A DNA stretch of 64,000 nucleotides from an uncultured Anaerolineae bacterium (GTDB lineage: Bacteria; Chloroflexota; Anaerolineae; Anaerolineales; Villigracilaceae). The translations under genes were made by a program, and so were the position numbers. Each line of letters begins with the position of its first letter. Positions within the stretch are counted from its first letter, which is position 1. The notes beneath the pieces are model-generated. The model had not been told where the DNA came from and did no database searches. It worked only from the letters and a program-made list of their open reading frames with translations. The stretch covers positions 1-64,000 of the forward strand of contig CAIQVH010000021.1 in assembly GCA_903875215.1 (NCBI GenBank), written 5' to 3'. Below, piece by piece: positions 51,205 to 59,608 of this stretch.

Positions 51205-52206
51205 TTAGTAGTCGATGGCGCTCAAGGTTCTGAGTTTTTCCCAGCGGTGTGTGGCGGTGATTTCGCGGATGGTGCCTGTCAGTCCGCGTACCACCAGAGA
51301 ATCGGTCTTGGCGCCCTGGCTGAGATATTTGACGCCTTGCAGCAGTTCGCCGTTGGTGATGCCGGTCGCGGCGAAGAAGACATCATCCGAGGCTACCAGG
51401 TCATCCATCGTCAGGATTTTGTGAAAGTCGTATCCTTGGGCTTCGCCGCGCTGTTTTTCGGAGTCGTTGCGGGCGTAGAGCTTGCCCTGGATTTCGCCGC
51501 CCATGGCGCGCAGAGCGCAGGCGGTGATGACGCCCTCGGGCGTGCCGCCGATGCCAAACAGGGCGTCAATCCCCGAATCACCCCAGGAGGTCATCAGCGC
51601 GCCGGCCACATCCCCATCGGGGATCAGGCGGATGCGGACGCCGGCCTGCCGCATTTCGGCCACCATTCCGTCGTGGCGTGGGCGGTCGAGAATGACGCAG
51701 GTGAGGTCCTCGAGCTGTTTGCCTTTGGCCTGGGCGATGGCTTTCAGGTTGTCGGTGATGGAGCGTTCGATGTTGATGACGCCCTTTGCTTCCGGGCCGA
51801 CCGCGATTTTATTCATGTAGAGGAACGGGCCGGGATCGAACATTGTGCCGCGCGGGGCGATGGCAACGATCGCGATGGCGTTGAGATTACCGTTTGCGAG
51901 CGGTCGGGTGCCGTCGATCGGGTCGACGGCGATGTCGACTTCCGGGCCGTGTTCCCAGGAGCCGACGGCCTCGCCGTTAAAGAGCATCGGGGCTTCATCC
52001 TTCTCGCCTTCCCCGATGATGATTCGGCCTTTCATGTCGATACTGTTGAGCACCAGGCGAATGGCGTCCACGGCGGCCTTATCGGCGGCGTTCTTGTCGC
52101 CGCGGCCCAAAAAACGGCCAGCGGCCAGGGCGGCAGCTTCGGTGACGCGTACCAGTTCGAGAGCCAGGTTGCGGGTGGGTTCACGATCAAGGATCGGCCT
52201 TTGCAT
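51205..52206 (-). CDS. glpX: Class II fructose-1,6-bisphosphatase
   Basis: The 333-residue protein matches GlpX: GRGDKNAADKAAVDAIR, the Li+-sensitive metal-binding DPIDGTRPLANGNLNAI, DRPRHDGMVAEMRQAGVRI and IGGTPEGVITACALRAMGG. It dephosphorylates fructose-1,6-bisphosphate in gluconeogenesis. GGGAGAA precedes the ATG at 52204-52206, while a longer in-frame start runs into the upstream terminator hairpin. It is separated from cdsA by that hairpin, so it may depend on readthrough or on a promoter I cannot identify. Confidence 0.95.
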   Translation of the reverse strand: MQRPILDREPTRNLALELVRVTEAAALAAGRFLGRGDKNAADKAAVDAIRLVLNSIDMKGRIIIGEGEKDEAPMLFNGEAVGSWEHGPEVDIAVDPIDGTRPLANGNLNAIAIVAIAPRGTMFDPGPFLYMNKIAVGPEAKGVINIERSITDNLKAIAQAKGKQLEDLTCVILDRPRHDGMVAEMRQAGVRIRLIPDGDVAGALMTSWGDSGIDALFGIGGTPEGVITACALRAMGGEIQGKLYARNDSEKQRGEAQGYDFHKILTMDDLVASDDVFFAATGITNGELLQGVKYLSQGAKTDSLVVRGLTGTIREITATHRWEKLRTLSAIDY

Positions 52207-52221
52207 CAATTTTTCTCCCAG

Positions 52222-52255
52222 AAAAAAATACGGTGACGCAAAATTTGCGTCACCG
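52222..52255 (-). terminator. Terminator overlapping the cdsA stop codon
   Basis: On the minus strand a near-perfect 12-bp inverted repeat (52231-52255, centre at 52243) is followed by TATTTTTTT. The cdsA stop codon at 52250-52252 lies inside the stem, so the hairpin would form only after the ribosome has left. It lies 16-25 nt ahead of the glpX start. Confidence 0.8.
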
Positions 52256-53056
52256 GACAAACCAGGTGATGAAGTAATACCCCAGGATGGCGGCCCAAAT
52301 CCACGAGTCGATCCGGTCGAAGGCGCCTCCGTGGCCGGGCAACACGTTGCCGGAATCTTTCAGGCCGGCCTGGCGTTTGAGCATGCTCTCGCCCAGGTCG
52401 CCGAGCGGGGTCAGCAGGCCGATCATCAGGCCGAACAGGGCGCCCTGCCAGGTGGGAAGCTGGAGCGGGCCCCAGGTGGAGTAGGCGTAGGCAAAGAAAC
52501 CGCCCCCGAGCATCCCGGTGAAAGCCCCGGCGGCGAAGCCTTCCCAGCTTTTCTTGGGGCTCAGGCGCGGTGTCATGCGGTGCTTCCCGTAGGCGGCGCC
52601 CAGCATGTAGGCGCCGGTATCCACACACCAGACGGTGGGTAAAACGAACATGATCCACCAGCCGCCATTTTCCAGGTTGCGGATGTCGAGCAGGTAGCTG
52701 CCCAACCAGCCGACGTAGGTCAGCGCCCCGGCGTCGATGGTGAAATCCATGCCGGCTTCAGCGCGTCCGCGCTCGAATTGCAGCAGGTGCGCGCTCATCA
52801 GAAGCAGGATGGTGAAAACCAGGATGGGTGAGGCGTAGGTCGGGAAGAAATAACGCGCGGCGCTGACGGCGATCACTCCGCCAAAAACCAGCCAGCGCGC
52901 CGGGCGGGCGCCGCAGGCTGCGGCCAGGTTGACAAATTCCCAGCCGGTCATTGCCAGGAAAAATCCCATCAGCAAATAGTAGGGCAGACCGCCAAACAGC
53001 AGGGCCGGGAAGCCGATCAGGAGCAGTGCCAGCGCGGAGAGTGTCCGTTTACGCAT
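52250..53056 (-). CDS. cdsA: Phosphatidate cytidylyltransferase
   Basis: The 268-residue membrane protein has about seven hydrophobic segments and the CDP-diacylglycerol synthase signature near the C-terminus: KHRMTPRLSPKKSWEGFAAG and LGDLGESMLKRQAGLKD with GGAFDRIDS. It makes CDP-diacylglycerol from CTP and phosphatidate. It overlaps uppS by 8 nt, as in many bacteria with the uppS-cdsA pair. The ATG at 53054-53056 fits the family. Confidence 0.95.
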   Translation of the reverse strand: MRKRTLSALALLLIGFPALLFGGLPYYLLMGFFLAMTGWEFVNLAAACGARPARWLVFGGVIAVSAARYFFPTYASPILVFTILLLMSAHLLQFERGRAEAGMDFTIDAGALTYVGWLGSYLLDIRNLENGGWWIMFVLPTVWCVDTGAYMLGAAYGKHRMTPRLSPKKSWEGFAAGAFTGMLGGGFFAYAYSTWGPLQLPTWQGALFGLMIGLLTPLGDLGESMLKRQAGLKDSGNVLPGHGGAFDRIDSWIWAAILGYYFITWFVR

Positions 53057-53792
53057 GGTTTTCCTCGTACTCTGTCGAGTTGACCTTTCCATAGCGCCGG
53101 TCGCGCTGCGCGAACTCTTCGAGCGCTTTGCGGAATTCAGTTTTGTCGAAATCGGGCCAGTAGGTGGGGGTGACGTACCACTCGGAGTAGGCCGTCTGCC
53201 AGATGAGAAAATTGCTGATGCGCAACTCGCCCGAAGTGCGGATGATCAGGTCCGGGTCGGGAGTTCCGGCGGTATACAGATATTGGCTGACGAGCTCGGG
53301 GGTGACTTCGCTGGCGGGAATGCCCTCGCGAATGATCTGTTGAATGGCGTGGACGATTTCGTCGCGCCCGCCATAGTTGAAGGCGATGTTGATGATCAGC
53401 CGGCTGTTGTGGCGGGTCGCTTCAATGGCATGCAGGACCTTTTCCTGTAAAAAGGCGGGCAGGCGGTTGAGCTGGCCCAGGTGGCGCAGTTGAACGCCCT
53501 GGCTGTCCAGTTCGGCCAATTCGCGATCGATCACGTCTTCCAATATTCGCATCAGGCCCAGCACTTCTTCCTGCGGGCGTCCCCAATTCTCGGTCGAAAA
53601 AGCATAAATGGTGAGATATTTGACCCCGAATTCCACGCAAGCCTTGATAATCTGGCGCAAATTCTCGGTCCCGGCTTTGTGGCCTGCCAGGCGGGGCAGG
53701 CCGCGTTTCAATGCCCAGCGGCCGTTGCCATCCATGATGATGGCAACGTGAGCGGGGATATTCCCGGAAATGGGTGCAGGGCTGGCGCTCAT
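53049..53792 (-). CDS. uppS: Undecaprenyl diphosphate synthase (cis-prenyltransferase)
   Basis: The 247-residue protein has the cis-prenyltransferase motifs HVAIIMDGNGRWALKRG (catalytic Asp), GHKAGTENLRQIIKAC, YLTIYAFSTENWGRP, and IRTSGELRISNFLIWQTAYSE-like LRISNFLIWQTAYSE. It condenses isopentenyl units to make the C55 lipid carrier for peptidoglycan and surface glycans. The ATG at 53790-53792 suits the family; an in-frame extension upstream overlaps frr's leader and is rejected. It is 13 nt downstream of frr. Confidence 0.95.
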   Translation of the reverse strand: MSASPAPISGNIPAHVAIIMDGNGRWALKRGLPRLAGHKAGTENLRQIIKACVEFGVKYLTIYAFSTENWGRPQEEVLGLMRILEDVIDRELAELDSQGVQLRHLGQLNRLPAFLQEKVLHAIEATRHNSRLIINIAFNYGGRDEIVHAIQQIIREGIPASEVTPELVSQYLYTAGTPDPDLIIRTSGELRISNFLIWQTAYSEWYVTPTYWPDFDKTEFRKALEEFAQRDRRYGKVNSTEYEENHA

Positions 53793-53805
53793 GGGGTCTG
53801 GAAGG

Positions 53806-54363
53806 TTAGACTTCCATGATCTCCTTTTCTTTGTTCTGGCCGATCTTGTCAATTTCGGCCATCAGGCGGTCGACGATCTTCTGCAATTCATCTTCGCCCC
53901 GTTTGCGGTCATCTTCCGAGATCATTTTTTCGTTCTCGAAGTCTTTCATATCTTTGATCGAATCGCGCCGGATATTGCGCAGCGCCACGCGGCTTTCCTC
54001 CAGGCGGTGGTGGACGTGCTTGACCAGGTCGCGGCGGCGTTCCTCGTTGAGGGGTGGCAGGTTCAGGCGGATGGCAATGCCATCGTTGTTGGGCGTCAGC
54101 CCCAGGTCAGAGGCCAAAATGGCCTTTTCGATGGCCTTGATGGTGGTTTTGTCAAACGGTTTAATCATCAATTGGCGCGGCTCGGGCACGCTGATCGAAG
54201 CCAGCTGCAGCAACAGCGTGGGCGAACCAAAATATTCAATGTGAAGTTTTTCCACCAGGGCCGGGTTGGCGCGCCCGGTGCGAATGGCCGTCAGGTCTTC
54301 CTGCAAAACGTGGATCGACTTTTGCATGTGAGCTTCGGCTTCTTTGAGAAGATCCTTTATCAC
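53806..54363 (-). CDS. frr: Ribosome recycling factor
   Basis: The 185-residue protein matches RRF: LKEAEAHMQKSIHVLQEDL, RTGRANPALVEKLHIEYFG, and a C-terminal coiled-coil arm with RRDLVKHVHHRLEESRVALR. With EF-G it dissociates post-termination ribosomes. GGAGG precedes the ATG. It follows pyrH across a 185-nt gap that contains a terminator hairpin, so it may have its own promoter; no clear -10 was seen. Confidence 0.97.
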   Translation of the reverse strand: MIKDLLKEAEAHMQKSIHVLQEDLTAIRTGRANPALVEKLHIEYFGSPTLLLQLASISVPEPRQLMIKPFDKTTIKAIEKAILASDLGLTPNNDGIAIRLNLPPLNEERRRDLVKHVHHRLEESRVALRNIRRDSIKDMKDFENEKMISEDDRKRGEDELQKIVDRLMAEIDKIGQNKEKEIMEV

Positions 54364-54516
54364 CGCAACCTCCTGTGTACTTTAAAATTAGTTTTTGTAA
54401 TGCAAGGATACACTAAAATCTAAAATTACGCTACTGCCGCAACTGGCGATCACTGAAATGTACCGCCAGCCGGCTGACAAAAACTGCACGACGGCTCTCA
54501 ATTTCTGGCAGGAATC

Positions 54517-54539
54517 AAAAAGACGCCCCGCGGGGCGTC
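54517..54539 (-). terminator. Terminator after pyrH
   Basis: On the minus strand an 8-bp GC-rich hairpin (54522-54539) is followed by TTTTTG. It lies 9 nt beyond the pyrH stop. The rest of 54364-54516 contains no recognised element. Confidence 0.78.
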
Positions 54540-54548
54540 CTTCCGTTT

Positions 54549-55319
<771 letters not shown>

Positions 55320-55925
55320 TTATTCGCCTGTGCCTTCGCCCAATTCCCAACGGCTAAAGCGGCGGATGATGACGTTTTCTCCAGTGCTGGCAACCGTCTG
55401 GTGCAGCAGTTTGTCGATGGTCAAATTCTCATCGCGGATATACGTCTGGCGCAGCAGACAAACCTCGTCCTTGAACTTGTTCAGGCGGCCTTCAACGATC
55501 TTGGCAGCCACTGCTTCGGGGCGGCCTTCTTCCACGGCGCGCGCCTTGGCAATTTCAGCTTCGTGGGCCAGCACGGCTTCAGGGATCTCCGTGTCTGAGA
55601 TGTAATGCGGTGCGCTGGCAGCGATTTGCAGGGCCACCTCGTGCGCAAAGGTGCGGAAGGCTTCGGAGCGGGCCACGAAGTCCGTTTCGCAGTTGACTTC
55701 AACCATCACGCCAACGCGCCCGCCGCCGTGCGAGTACATTTCCACGGTGCCGTTCGAGGCCACACGGTCAGCGCGTTTGGCCGCCGTGGCCATGCCTTTC
55801 TGGCGCAGCCAGTCGACAGCTTTATCAAAATCACCATTCGCTTCCACCAGGGCCTTGCGGCAATCCAGAATGCCGGCGTTGGTGGCGGCGCGGAGTTCTT
55901 TAACCATTTCTGCGGTAATATCCAT
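55320..55925 (-). CDS. tsf: Elongation factor Ts
   Basis: The 201-residue protein has the EF-Ts N-terminal UBA-like part (VKELRAATNAGILDCRKALVE) and core VMVEVNCETDFVARSEAFR (the TDFVA contact with EF-Tu). At about 200 residues it is the short form, like those in Thermus, rather than the 280-residue E. coli type. It recycles EF-Tu-GDP. It follows rpsB by 22 nt with AAGAGG ahead of the ATG. Confidence 0.96.
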   Translation of the reverse strand: MDITAEMVKELRAATNAGILDCRKALVEANGDFDKAVDWLRQKGMATAAKRADRVASNGTVEMYSHGGGRVGVMVEVNCETDFVARSEAFRTFAHEVALQIAASAPHYISDTEIPEAVLAHEAEIAKARAVEEGRPEAVAAKIVEGRLNKFKDEVCLLRQTYIRDENLTIDKLLHQTVASTGENVIIRRFSRWELGEGTGE

Positions 55926-55947
55926 GTTCTAACCTCTTGCAACAGAA

Positions 55948-56814
55948 TTATTCAGCCGGAGCAGCTTCATCGTCGGTGGTCTTGGCGAGTTTCGCCAGGG
56001 TGGATTTGCCCAGCAGGGCCTCATCGTTGGTTTCTTCGTCCCCATCCACCACGCGGGGGGCTTTCTTGACGGGCGTCGGCGCAACAAAAGCGGCACTGGC
56101 GCTTTCGGCTTCCATTTCATCTTCATCTTTGCGCATGGCCTTGCCTTCGAGCACGGCGTCGGCGATCTTGGCGACCAGCAATTTGATGGCGCGGATGGCG
56201 TCGTCGTTGGAGGGGATGACGTAATCCACGTTTTGTGGGTTGCAGTTCGTATCCACCAGGGCCAGCACGGGGATGCCCAGCAGGTTGCATTCATGCACGC
56301 CGGCATCTTCGCGGCCAACATCCACAATGAAGACCAGGCTCGGCAGGCGTTTCATCAGGCGCACACCCTCGAGGCGGGTCTGCAGGCGGGTGATTTCGCG
56401 CTGAATCAACAAACCTTCTTTTTTGGTCAGGCGGTTGATTTCGCCCGAGTCGCGCATCGCTTCCAGGCGTTCCATCTCATCGATACGGGCGCGCATCGTC
56501 GACCAGTTGGTGAGCATCCCGCCCAGCCAGCGTTCGGTCACGTAGGGCATTCCGGCGCGGATGGCTTCTTCGCGCACAGTTTCCTGTGCCTGACGCTTGG
56601 TGCCGACGAACAGCACCACACCGCCATTCATGACGGTATCGCGCACGAGGTTGTAGGCGTTGTTCAGTGCTTTGACCGTCTGCTGCAGGTCAATGATGTG
56701 GATGCCGTTGCGTTCCGTAAAAATGAACGGCTTCATGCGAGGGTCCCACTTGTTGGTGCGGTGACCGAAATGGACGCCGCTCTCCAGGAGGGCTTTCATA
56801 GAAATAACAGCCAT
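55948..56814 (-). CDS. rpsB: 30S ribosomal protein S2
   Basis: The 288-residue protein has S2 signatures (LLESGVHFGHRTNKWDPRM, VLFVGTKRQAQETVREEA, RWLGGMLTNWSTM, GIPVLALVDTNCNP) and a C-terminal acidic, Ala-rich extension of about 55 residues (EDEMEAESASAA...). It helps assemble the small subunit. AAGGAGAAACA precedes the ATG. The leader upstream holds three hairpins (56849-56929), a candidate autoregulatory leader. Confidence 0.96.
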   Translation of the reverse strand: MAVISMKALLESGVHFGHRTNKWDPRMKPFIFTERNGIHIIDLQQTVKALNNAYNLVRDTVMNGGVVLFVGTKRQAQETVREEAIRAGMPYVTERWLGGMLTNWSTMRARIDEMERLEAMRDSGEINRLTKKEGLLIQREITRLQTRLEGVRLMKRLPSLVFIVDVGREDAGVHECNLLGIPVLALVDTNCNPQNVDYVIPSNDDAIRAIKLLVAKIADAVLEGKAMRKDEDEMEAESASAAFVAPTPVKKAPRVVDGDEETNDEALLGKSTLAKLAKTTDDEAAPAE

Positions 56815-56848
56815 TGTTTCTCCTTGACTACTTTTGCCGCTGCGCAGT

Positions 56849-56965
56849 CACCCCGCGGGGGTGCCTCACGGCTTGAGTTTAGCGGGGATTAAGTACCCGC
56901 TCAGGGACGCTTGTTGCCCGTCCCGGGCAGAATGTGCTCCCAATTTCTGGAGCCGGACGATTATA
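56849..56965 (-). promoter_or_regulatory. Promoter and structured 5' leader of rpsB-tsf
   Basis: On the minus strand a TATAAT (56960-56965) overlaps the stop codon of the acyltransferase gene. Downstream, three short hairpins can form: 56849-56863, 56881-56901 and 56915-56929. A ribosome-binding site follows about 20 nt later. This resembles an S2-type autoregulated leader, but I cannot match it to a known consensus. Confidence 0.4.
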
Positions 56966-58091
56966 TCACAGTTCCGGGCTGGGCTTTGAGCGGGAAATAG
57001 CGATCTTTGAGATCCAGGATGGGCTTTTCGATGAAGCGGTAGCTGGCGGAGGCAATCAGCAGGGTCAGCAGAAAGGCAATCAGCGCCGAGAGCGGTTTCG
57101 CCAGTTCTTCGGTCATCGGAACGAGATCACGAATCCGCCCGGCAAACCAGGTCAGGCTGAAGTGGTAGACATACATCCCGTACGAGATCCGGCCGAGATA
57201 GGCCAGGGGCGGCCACTCCAACCAGCGCACGAACAGCTGTTCTTTGACCACGCAGTAGATCAGCACGGCGAACAGGTAATTGAGCAGGGAATAGCCCCAG
57301 ATGTGTTTGAAGCTGTTGGCGATCGGGTATTCGTATCCCAGGTTGGTGAGCGCGCCAAAGCTGCCGGTGGCCAGGTATTGACTGGCGAAGCCGGCCAGGG
57401 GCACCAGCCCAAGCAGCAGGGCCAGCTGTAATTTGGGGCGCGGGAGTTCAAAACGGGAGATGTAGGCGCCCATTGCAAAGGCGTCCATGTGCGTCCAGGG
57501 CAGAGGGTAGAGGCCGAGGGGAATGTTCGAGGTAAAGAACGGGAAAATCTCTGCGCGCAGAACCAGGACGGTTGCGATGCGCAGTAGGGGGGCGAGGATA
57601 ATAACGCCCAGAAAGAGTTTTTTTAGCCATTTTTCTGGGGCGAGGAAGATCAGCAGCGGCCAGAAAATGTAAAATTGCTCTTCCACGGAGAGGGACCAGA
57701 AGTGATCGAGAAAACGGTGGTAGGTGAAGGAAGCGCTGGCATAAAAAAAGTTGTAAAGATAAACAAAAGCGTAGGGCGATTGCCGGAAGAATTCGTTCAT
57801 ATAGTTTTGGCGATAGCCGATCGAAAAGAGCAGCGCCGCGATGCCCAGCATCGCGACCAGATAAACGTAGTAGAGGGGAAAAATTCTCAGGAAGCGGCGG
57901 CCGTAAAATTTGATGAAAAACTGCCTGCCATTCCATTTTGCCTTCATTTTGAGCAAAATATCGGTGATCAGGTAGCCCGAAAGCACGAAAAAGAGGAGGA
58001 CTCCTGTCCAGCCGAAGTAGAAATAATCGGTGTGGCAGAGGAAAACCAGCAAAAAAGCCAGGCCGCGCAGGCCGTCTAGACCAGGGATCAT
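56961..58091 (-). CDS. OafA/YrhL-type membrane acyltransferase
   Basis: The 376-residue protein has about ten transmembrane segments and the acyltransferase-3 start GLDGLRGLAFLLVFLCH, with YLITDILLK and a DHFWSLSVEEQFYIFWP motif (the EEQFY conserved stretch). These enzymes transfer acetyl or other acyl groups to sugars outside the cell. It may modify the glycan made by the left-hand locus, although it is far away. GGAG precedes the ATG. Its stop overlaps the rpsB promoter. Confidence 0.9.
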   Translation of the reverse strand: MIPGLDGLRGLAFLLVFLCHTDYFYFGWTGVLLFFVLSGYLITDILLKMKAKWNGRQFFIKFYGRRFLRIFPLYYVYLVAMLGIAALLFSIGYRQNYMNEFFRQSPYAFVYLYNFFYASASFTYHRFLDHFWSLSVEEQFYIFWPLLIFLAPEKWLKKLFLGVIILAPLLRIATVLVLRAEIFPFFTSNIPLGLYPLPWTHMDAFAMGAYISRFELPRPKLQLALLLGLVPLAGFASQYLATGSFGALTNLGYEYPIANSFKHIWGYSLLNYLFAVLIYCVVKEQLFVRWLEWPPLAYLGRISYGMYVYHFSLTWFAGRIRDLVPMTEELAKPLSALIAFLLTLLIASASYRFIEKPILDLKDRYFPLKAQPGTVI

Positions 58092-58401
58092 GGGGGCTCC
58101 GAAAAAGAGGCTGAAATGTCGCTTGGATTATGCCACAAAACGCCAGACTGCGGCGCGGCATGGATTGAGATGAGATTTGCCGGGGTGTACTGTGCCTGGT
58201 GATGACCATGCCGCTCGTGGGTCGGCTGAGGCTGGCGCTGGCAGAACTCCGGGGGCTCTTTTTGCTGCTCGAAACAGGAGAAAGGCTGCCGGGAGAGAAA
58301 ATTGGGGATAAAATTGTGTTACAGTTGCCGGAAGGCTTGAAAGCGGAGAGCGTTCCGGTGCTGAAAATCCAAATCATGGGTGAATCTGGCCTGGAGTGTG
58401 C
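58092..58401 (+). other. 310-bp gap with a possible short coupled reading frame
   Basis: Between the acyltransferase start and the fusion gene lies a plus frame of up to 68 codons (58199-58405, alternative ATG 58205) whose TGA overlaps the ATG of the next gene (58402-58405). Its product (MTMPLVGRLRLALAELRGLF...) has no recognised family. It may be a real small coupled gene or chance. CATAAT-like sequence for the minus-strand acyltransferase lies near 58125-58135. Confidence 0.35.
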
Positions 58402-59553
58402 ATGAATAAAAAGGTGCTGGTCAGCGGTTGTTTTGATATGCTCCACAGTGGGCATGTGGAGTTTTTCAGGGAGGCGGCGCAGTATGGGGATCTGTACGTG
58501 GCGCTCGGCTCGGATAAGACGATTTTTGATCTGAAAGGACGCCCGACCGTCAACAGTGAGCAGGAGCGCATGTTCATGGTCAAGGCGGTCGGTTATGTGA
58601 AGGATGCTTTCGTCTCGAGTGGCACGGGGATTTTGGATTTTGAAGCCGAGATGCGCGCCCTGCAGCCGGATCTGTTTGTGGTGAATGCGGATGGCCATAT
58701 CCCGGAGAAGCGCGCACTGTGCGAACAGCTGGGCACGCAGTATGTGATCCTGGAGCGCCAGCCGCACCCGGGTTTCGAGGCGCGCTCGACGACGGCGCTG
58801 CGCCACGGCGATTACCTGCCCTACCGGATTGACCTGGCGGGCGGCTGGCTCGATCAGCCGTATGTTTCGCAGCATTATCCCGGCCCGGTGGTGACGATTT
58901 CGCTGGAGCCGACCTTGAGCTTTAATGAGCGCAGCGGCATGGCCTCCTCGACCCGCCGGCATGCTCAGGAGCTGTGGGGGGTCAGAATTCCGCCCGGCGA
59001 GTATGAGAAACTGGCCAAAATTTTGTTCTGCTATGACAACCCGCCTGGGACGAAGGTGATTTCCGGCTCGCAAGATTCGATCGGGCTGGTGTTTCCGGGC
59101 CTGGCAAAGGCGCATTACGCCGGTGAGTACTGGCCGACGCGCATTGAGCATGTGCTGGATGAGCCGTTGCTGCAGTTCGTGGAAAGCTCGCTCTACCTGG
59201 TTTCGCTTGGGCCGCGCTATGCCGATTATGATGTGCTGGCGGATACGGATTTTTCTCCCGCTAAGGCGCGCGCGCTGGCCGAGGCGGCTGATGCCTGCTG
59301 GGATGCCATTCACGCCAGGGATGTGGCCGCGTTTGGAAAAAGTCTGCGCGATGGGTTCGAGGCGCAGGTGGCCATGTTCCCGAATATGCTGAATGAGCGT
59401 GTGCAGGCGCTGATCGAGGAGTATCGCAACCGGGCGCTGGGTTGGAAGCTTTCTGGCGCGGGCGGCGGCGGATACCTGATCCTGGTCTCGGAGCAGCCAA
59501 TTTCGGATGCGGTGCGGGTGATTGCCCGGCGGGCGTTTGATAGCGTTTCGTGA
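58402..59553 (+). CDS. Nucleotidyltransferase - GHMP kinase fusion
   Basis: The 383-residue protein joins two enzymes. Residues 1-130 are a cytidylyltransferase-like fold with KVLVSGCFDMLHSGHVEFF (HxGH-type) and a C-terminal ISSTS-like element. Residues about 137-383 are a GHMP kinase: YRIDLAGGWLDQPYVS, ERSGMASSTRRHA (ATP loop), GSQDSIGLVFPG and KLSGAGGGGYLILV. Such a layout suggests a salvage enzyme that phosphorylates a sugar or cyclitol and then activates it with a nucleotide, as FKP does for fucose with the reverse domain order. The GSQD motif resembles HddA/FKP. Substrate unknown. The start is at the ATG after a coupled upstream frame. Confidence 0.82.
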   Translation: MNKKVLVSGCFDMLHSGHVEFFREAAQYGDLYVALGSDKTIFDLKGRPTVNSEQERMFMVKAVGYVKDAFVSSGTGILDFEAEMRALQPDLFVVNADGHIPEKRALCEQLGTQYVILERQPHPGFEARSTTALRHGDYLPYRIDLAGGWLDQPYVSQHYPGPVVTISLEPTLSFNERSGMASSTRRHAQELWGVRIPPGEYEKLAKILFCYDNPPGTKVISGSQDSIGLVFPGLAKAHYAGEYWPTRIEHVLDEPLLQFVESSLYLVSLGPRYADYDVLADTDFSPAKARALAEAADACWDAIHARDVAAFGKSLRDGFEAQVAMFPNMLNERVQALIEEYRNRALGWKLSGAGGGGYLILVSEQPISDAVRVIARRAFDSVS

Positions 59554-59574
59554 CTGGCTGGGATGGAAAAAGCG

Positions 59575-59606
59575 GGGTGCGTTCTCAACAGAACGCACCC
59601 TTTTTT
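59575..59606. terminator. Terminator between the fusion gene and the SNF2 gene
   Basis: An 11-bp stem (59575-59585 with 59590-59600, loop CAAC) runs into six T residues on the plus strand. The left side has AAAAAG, so it may also end the minus-strand SNF2 gene, whose stop is at 59609. Confidence 0.85.
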
Positions 59607-59608
59607 GT

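Noticed and set aside
57448-59598. 716-codon open frame on the minus strand across the fusion gene and acyltransferase
   Set aside because: It lies antisense to a convincing nucleotidyltransferase-GHMP kinase gene and overlaps the acyltransferase in another frame. The predicted protein is Arg/Pro-rich low complexity without motifs, as expected from a GC-rich antisense strand.
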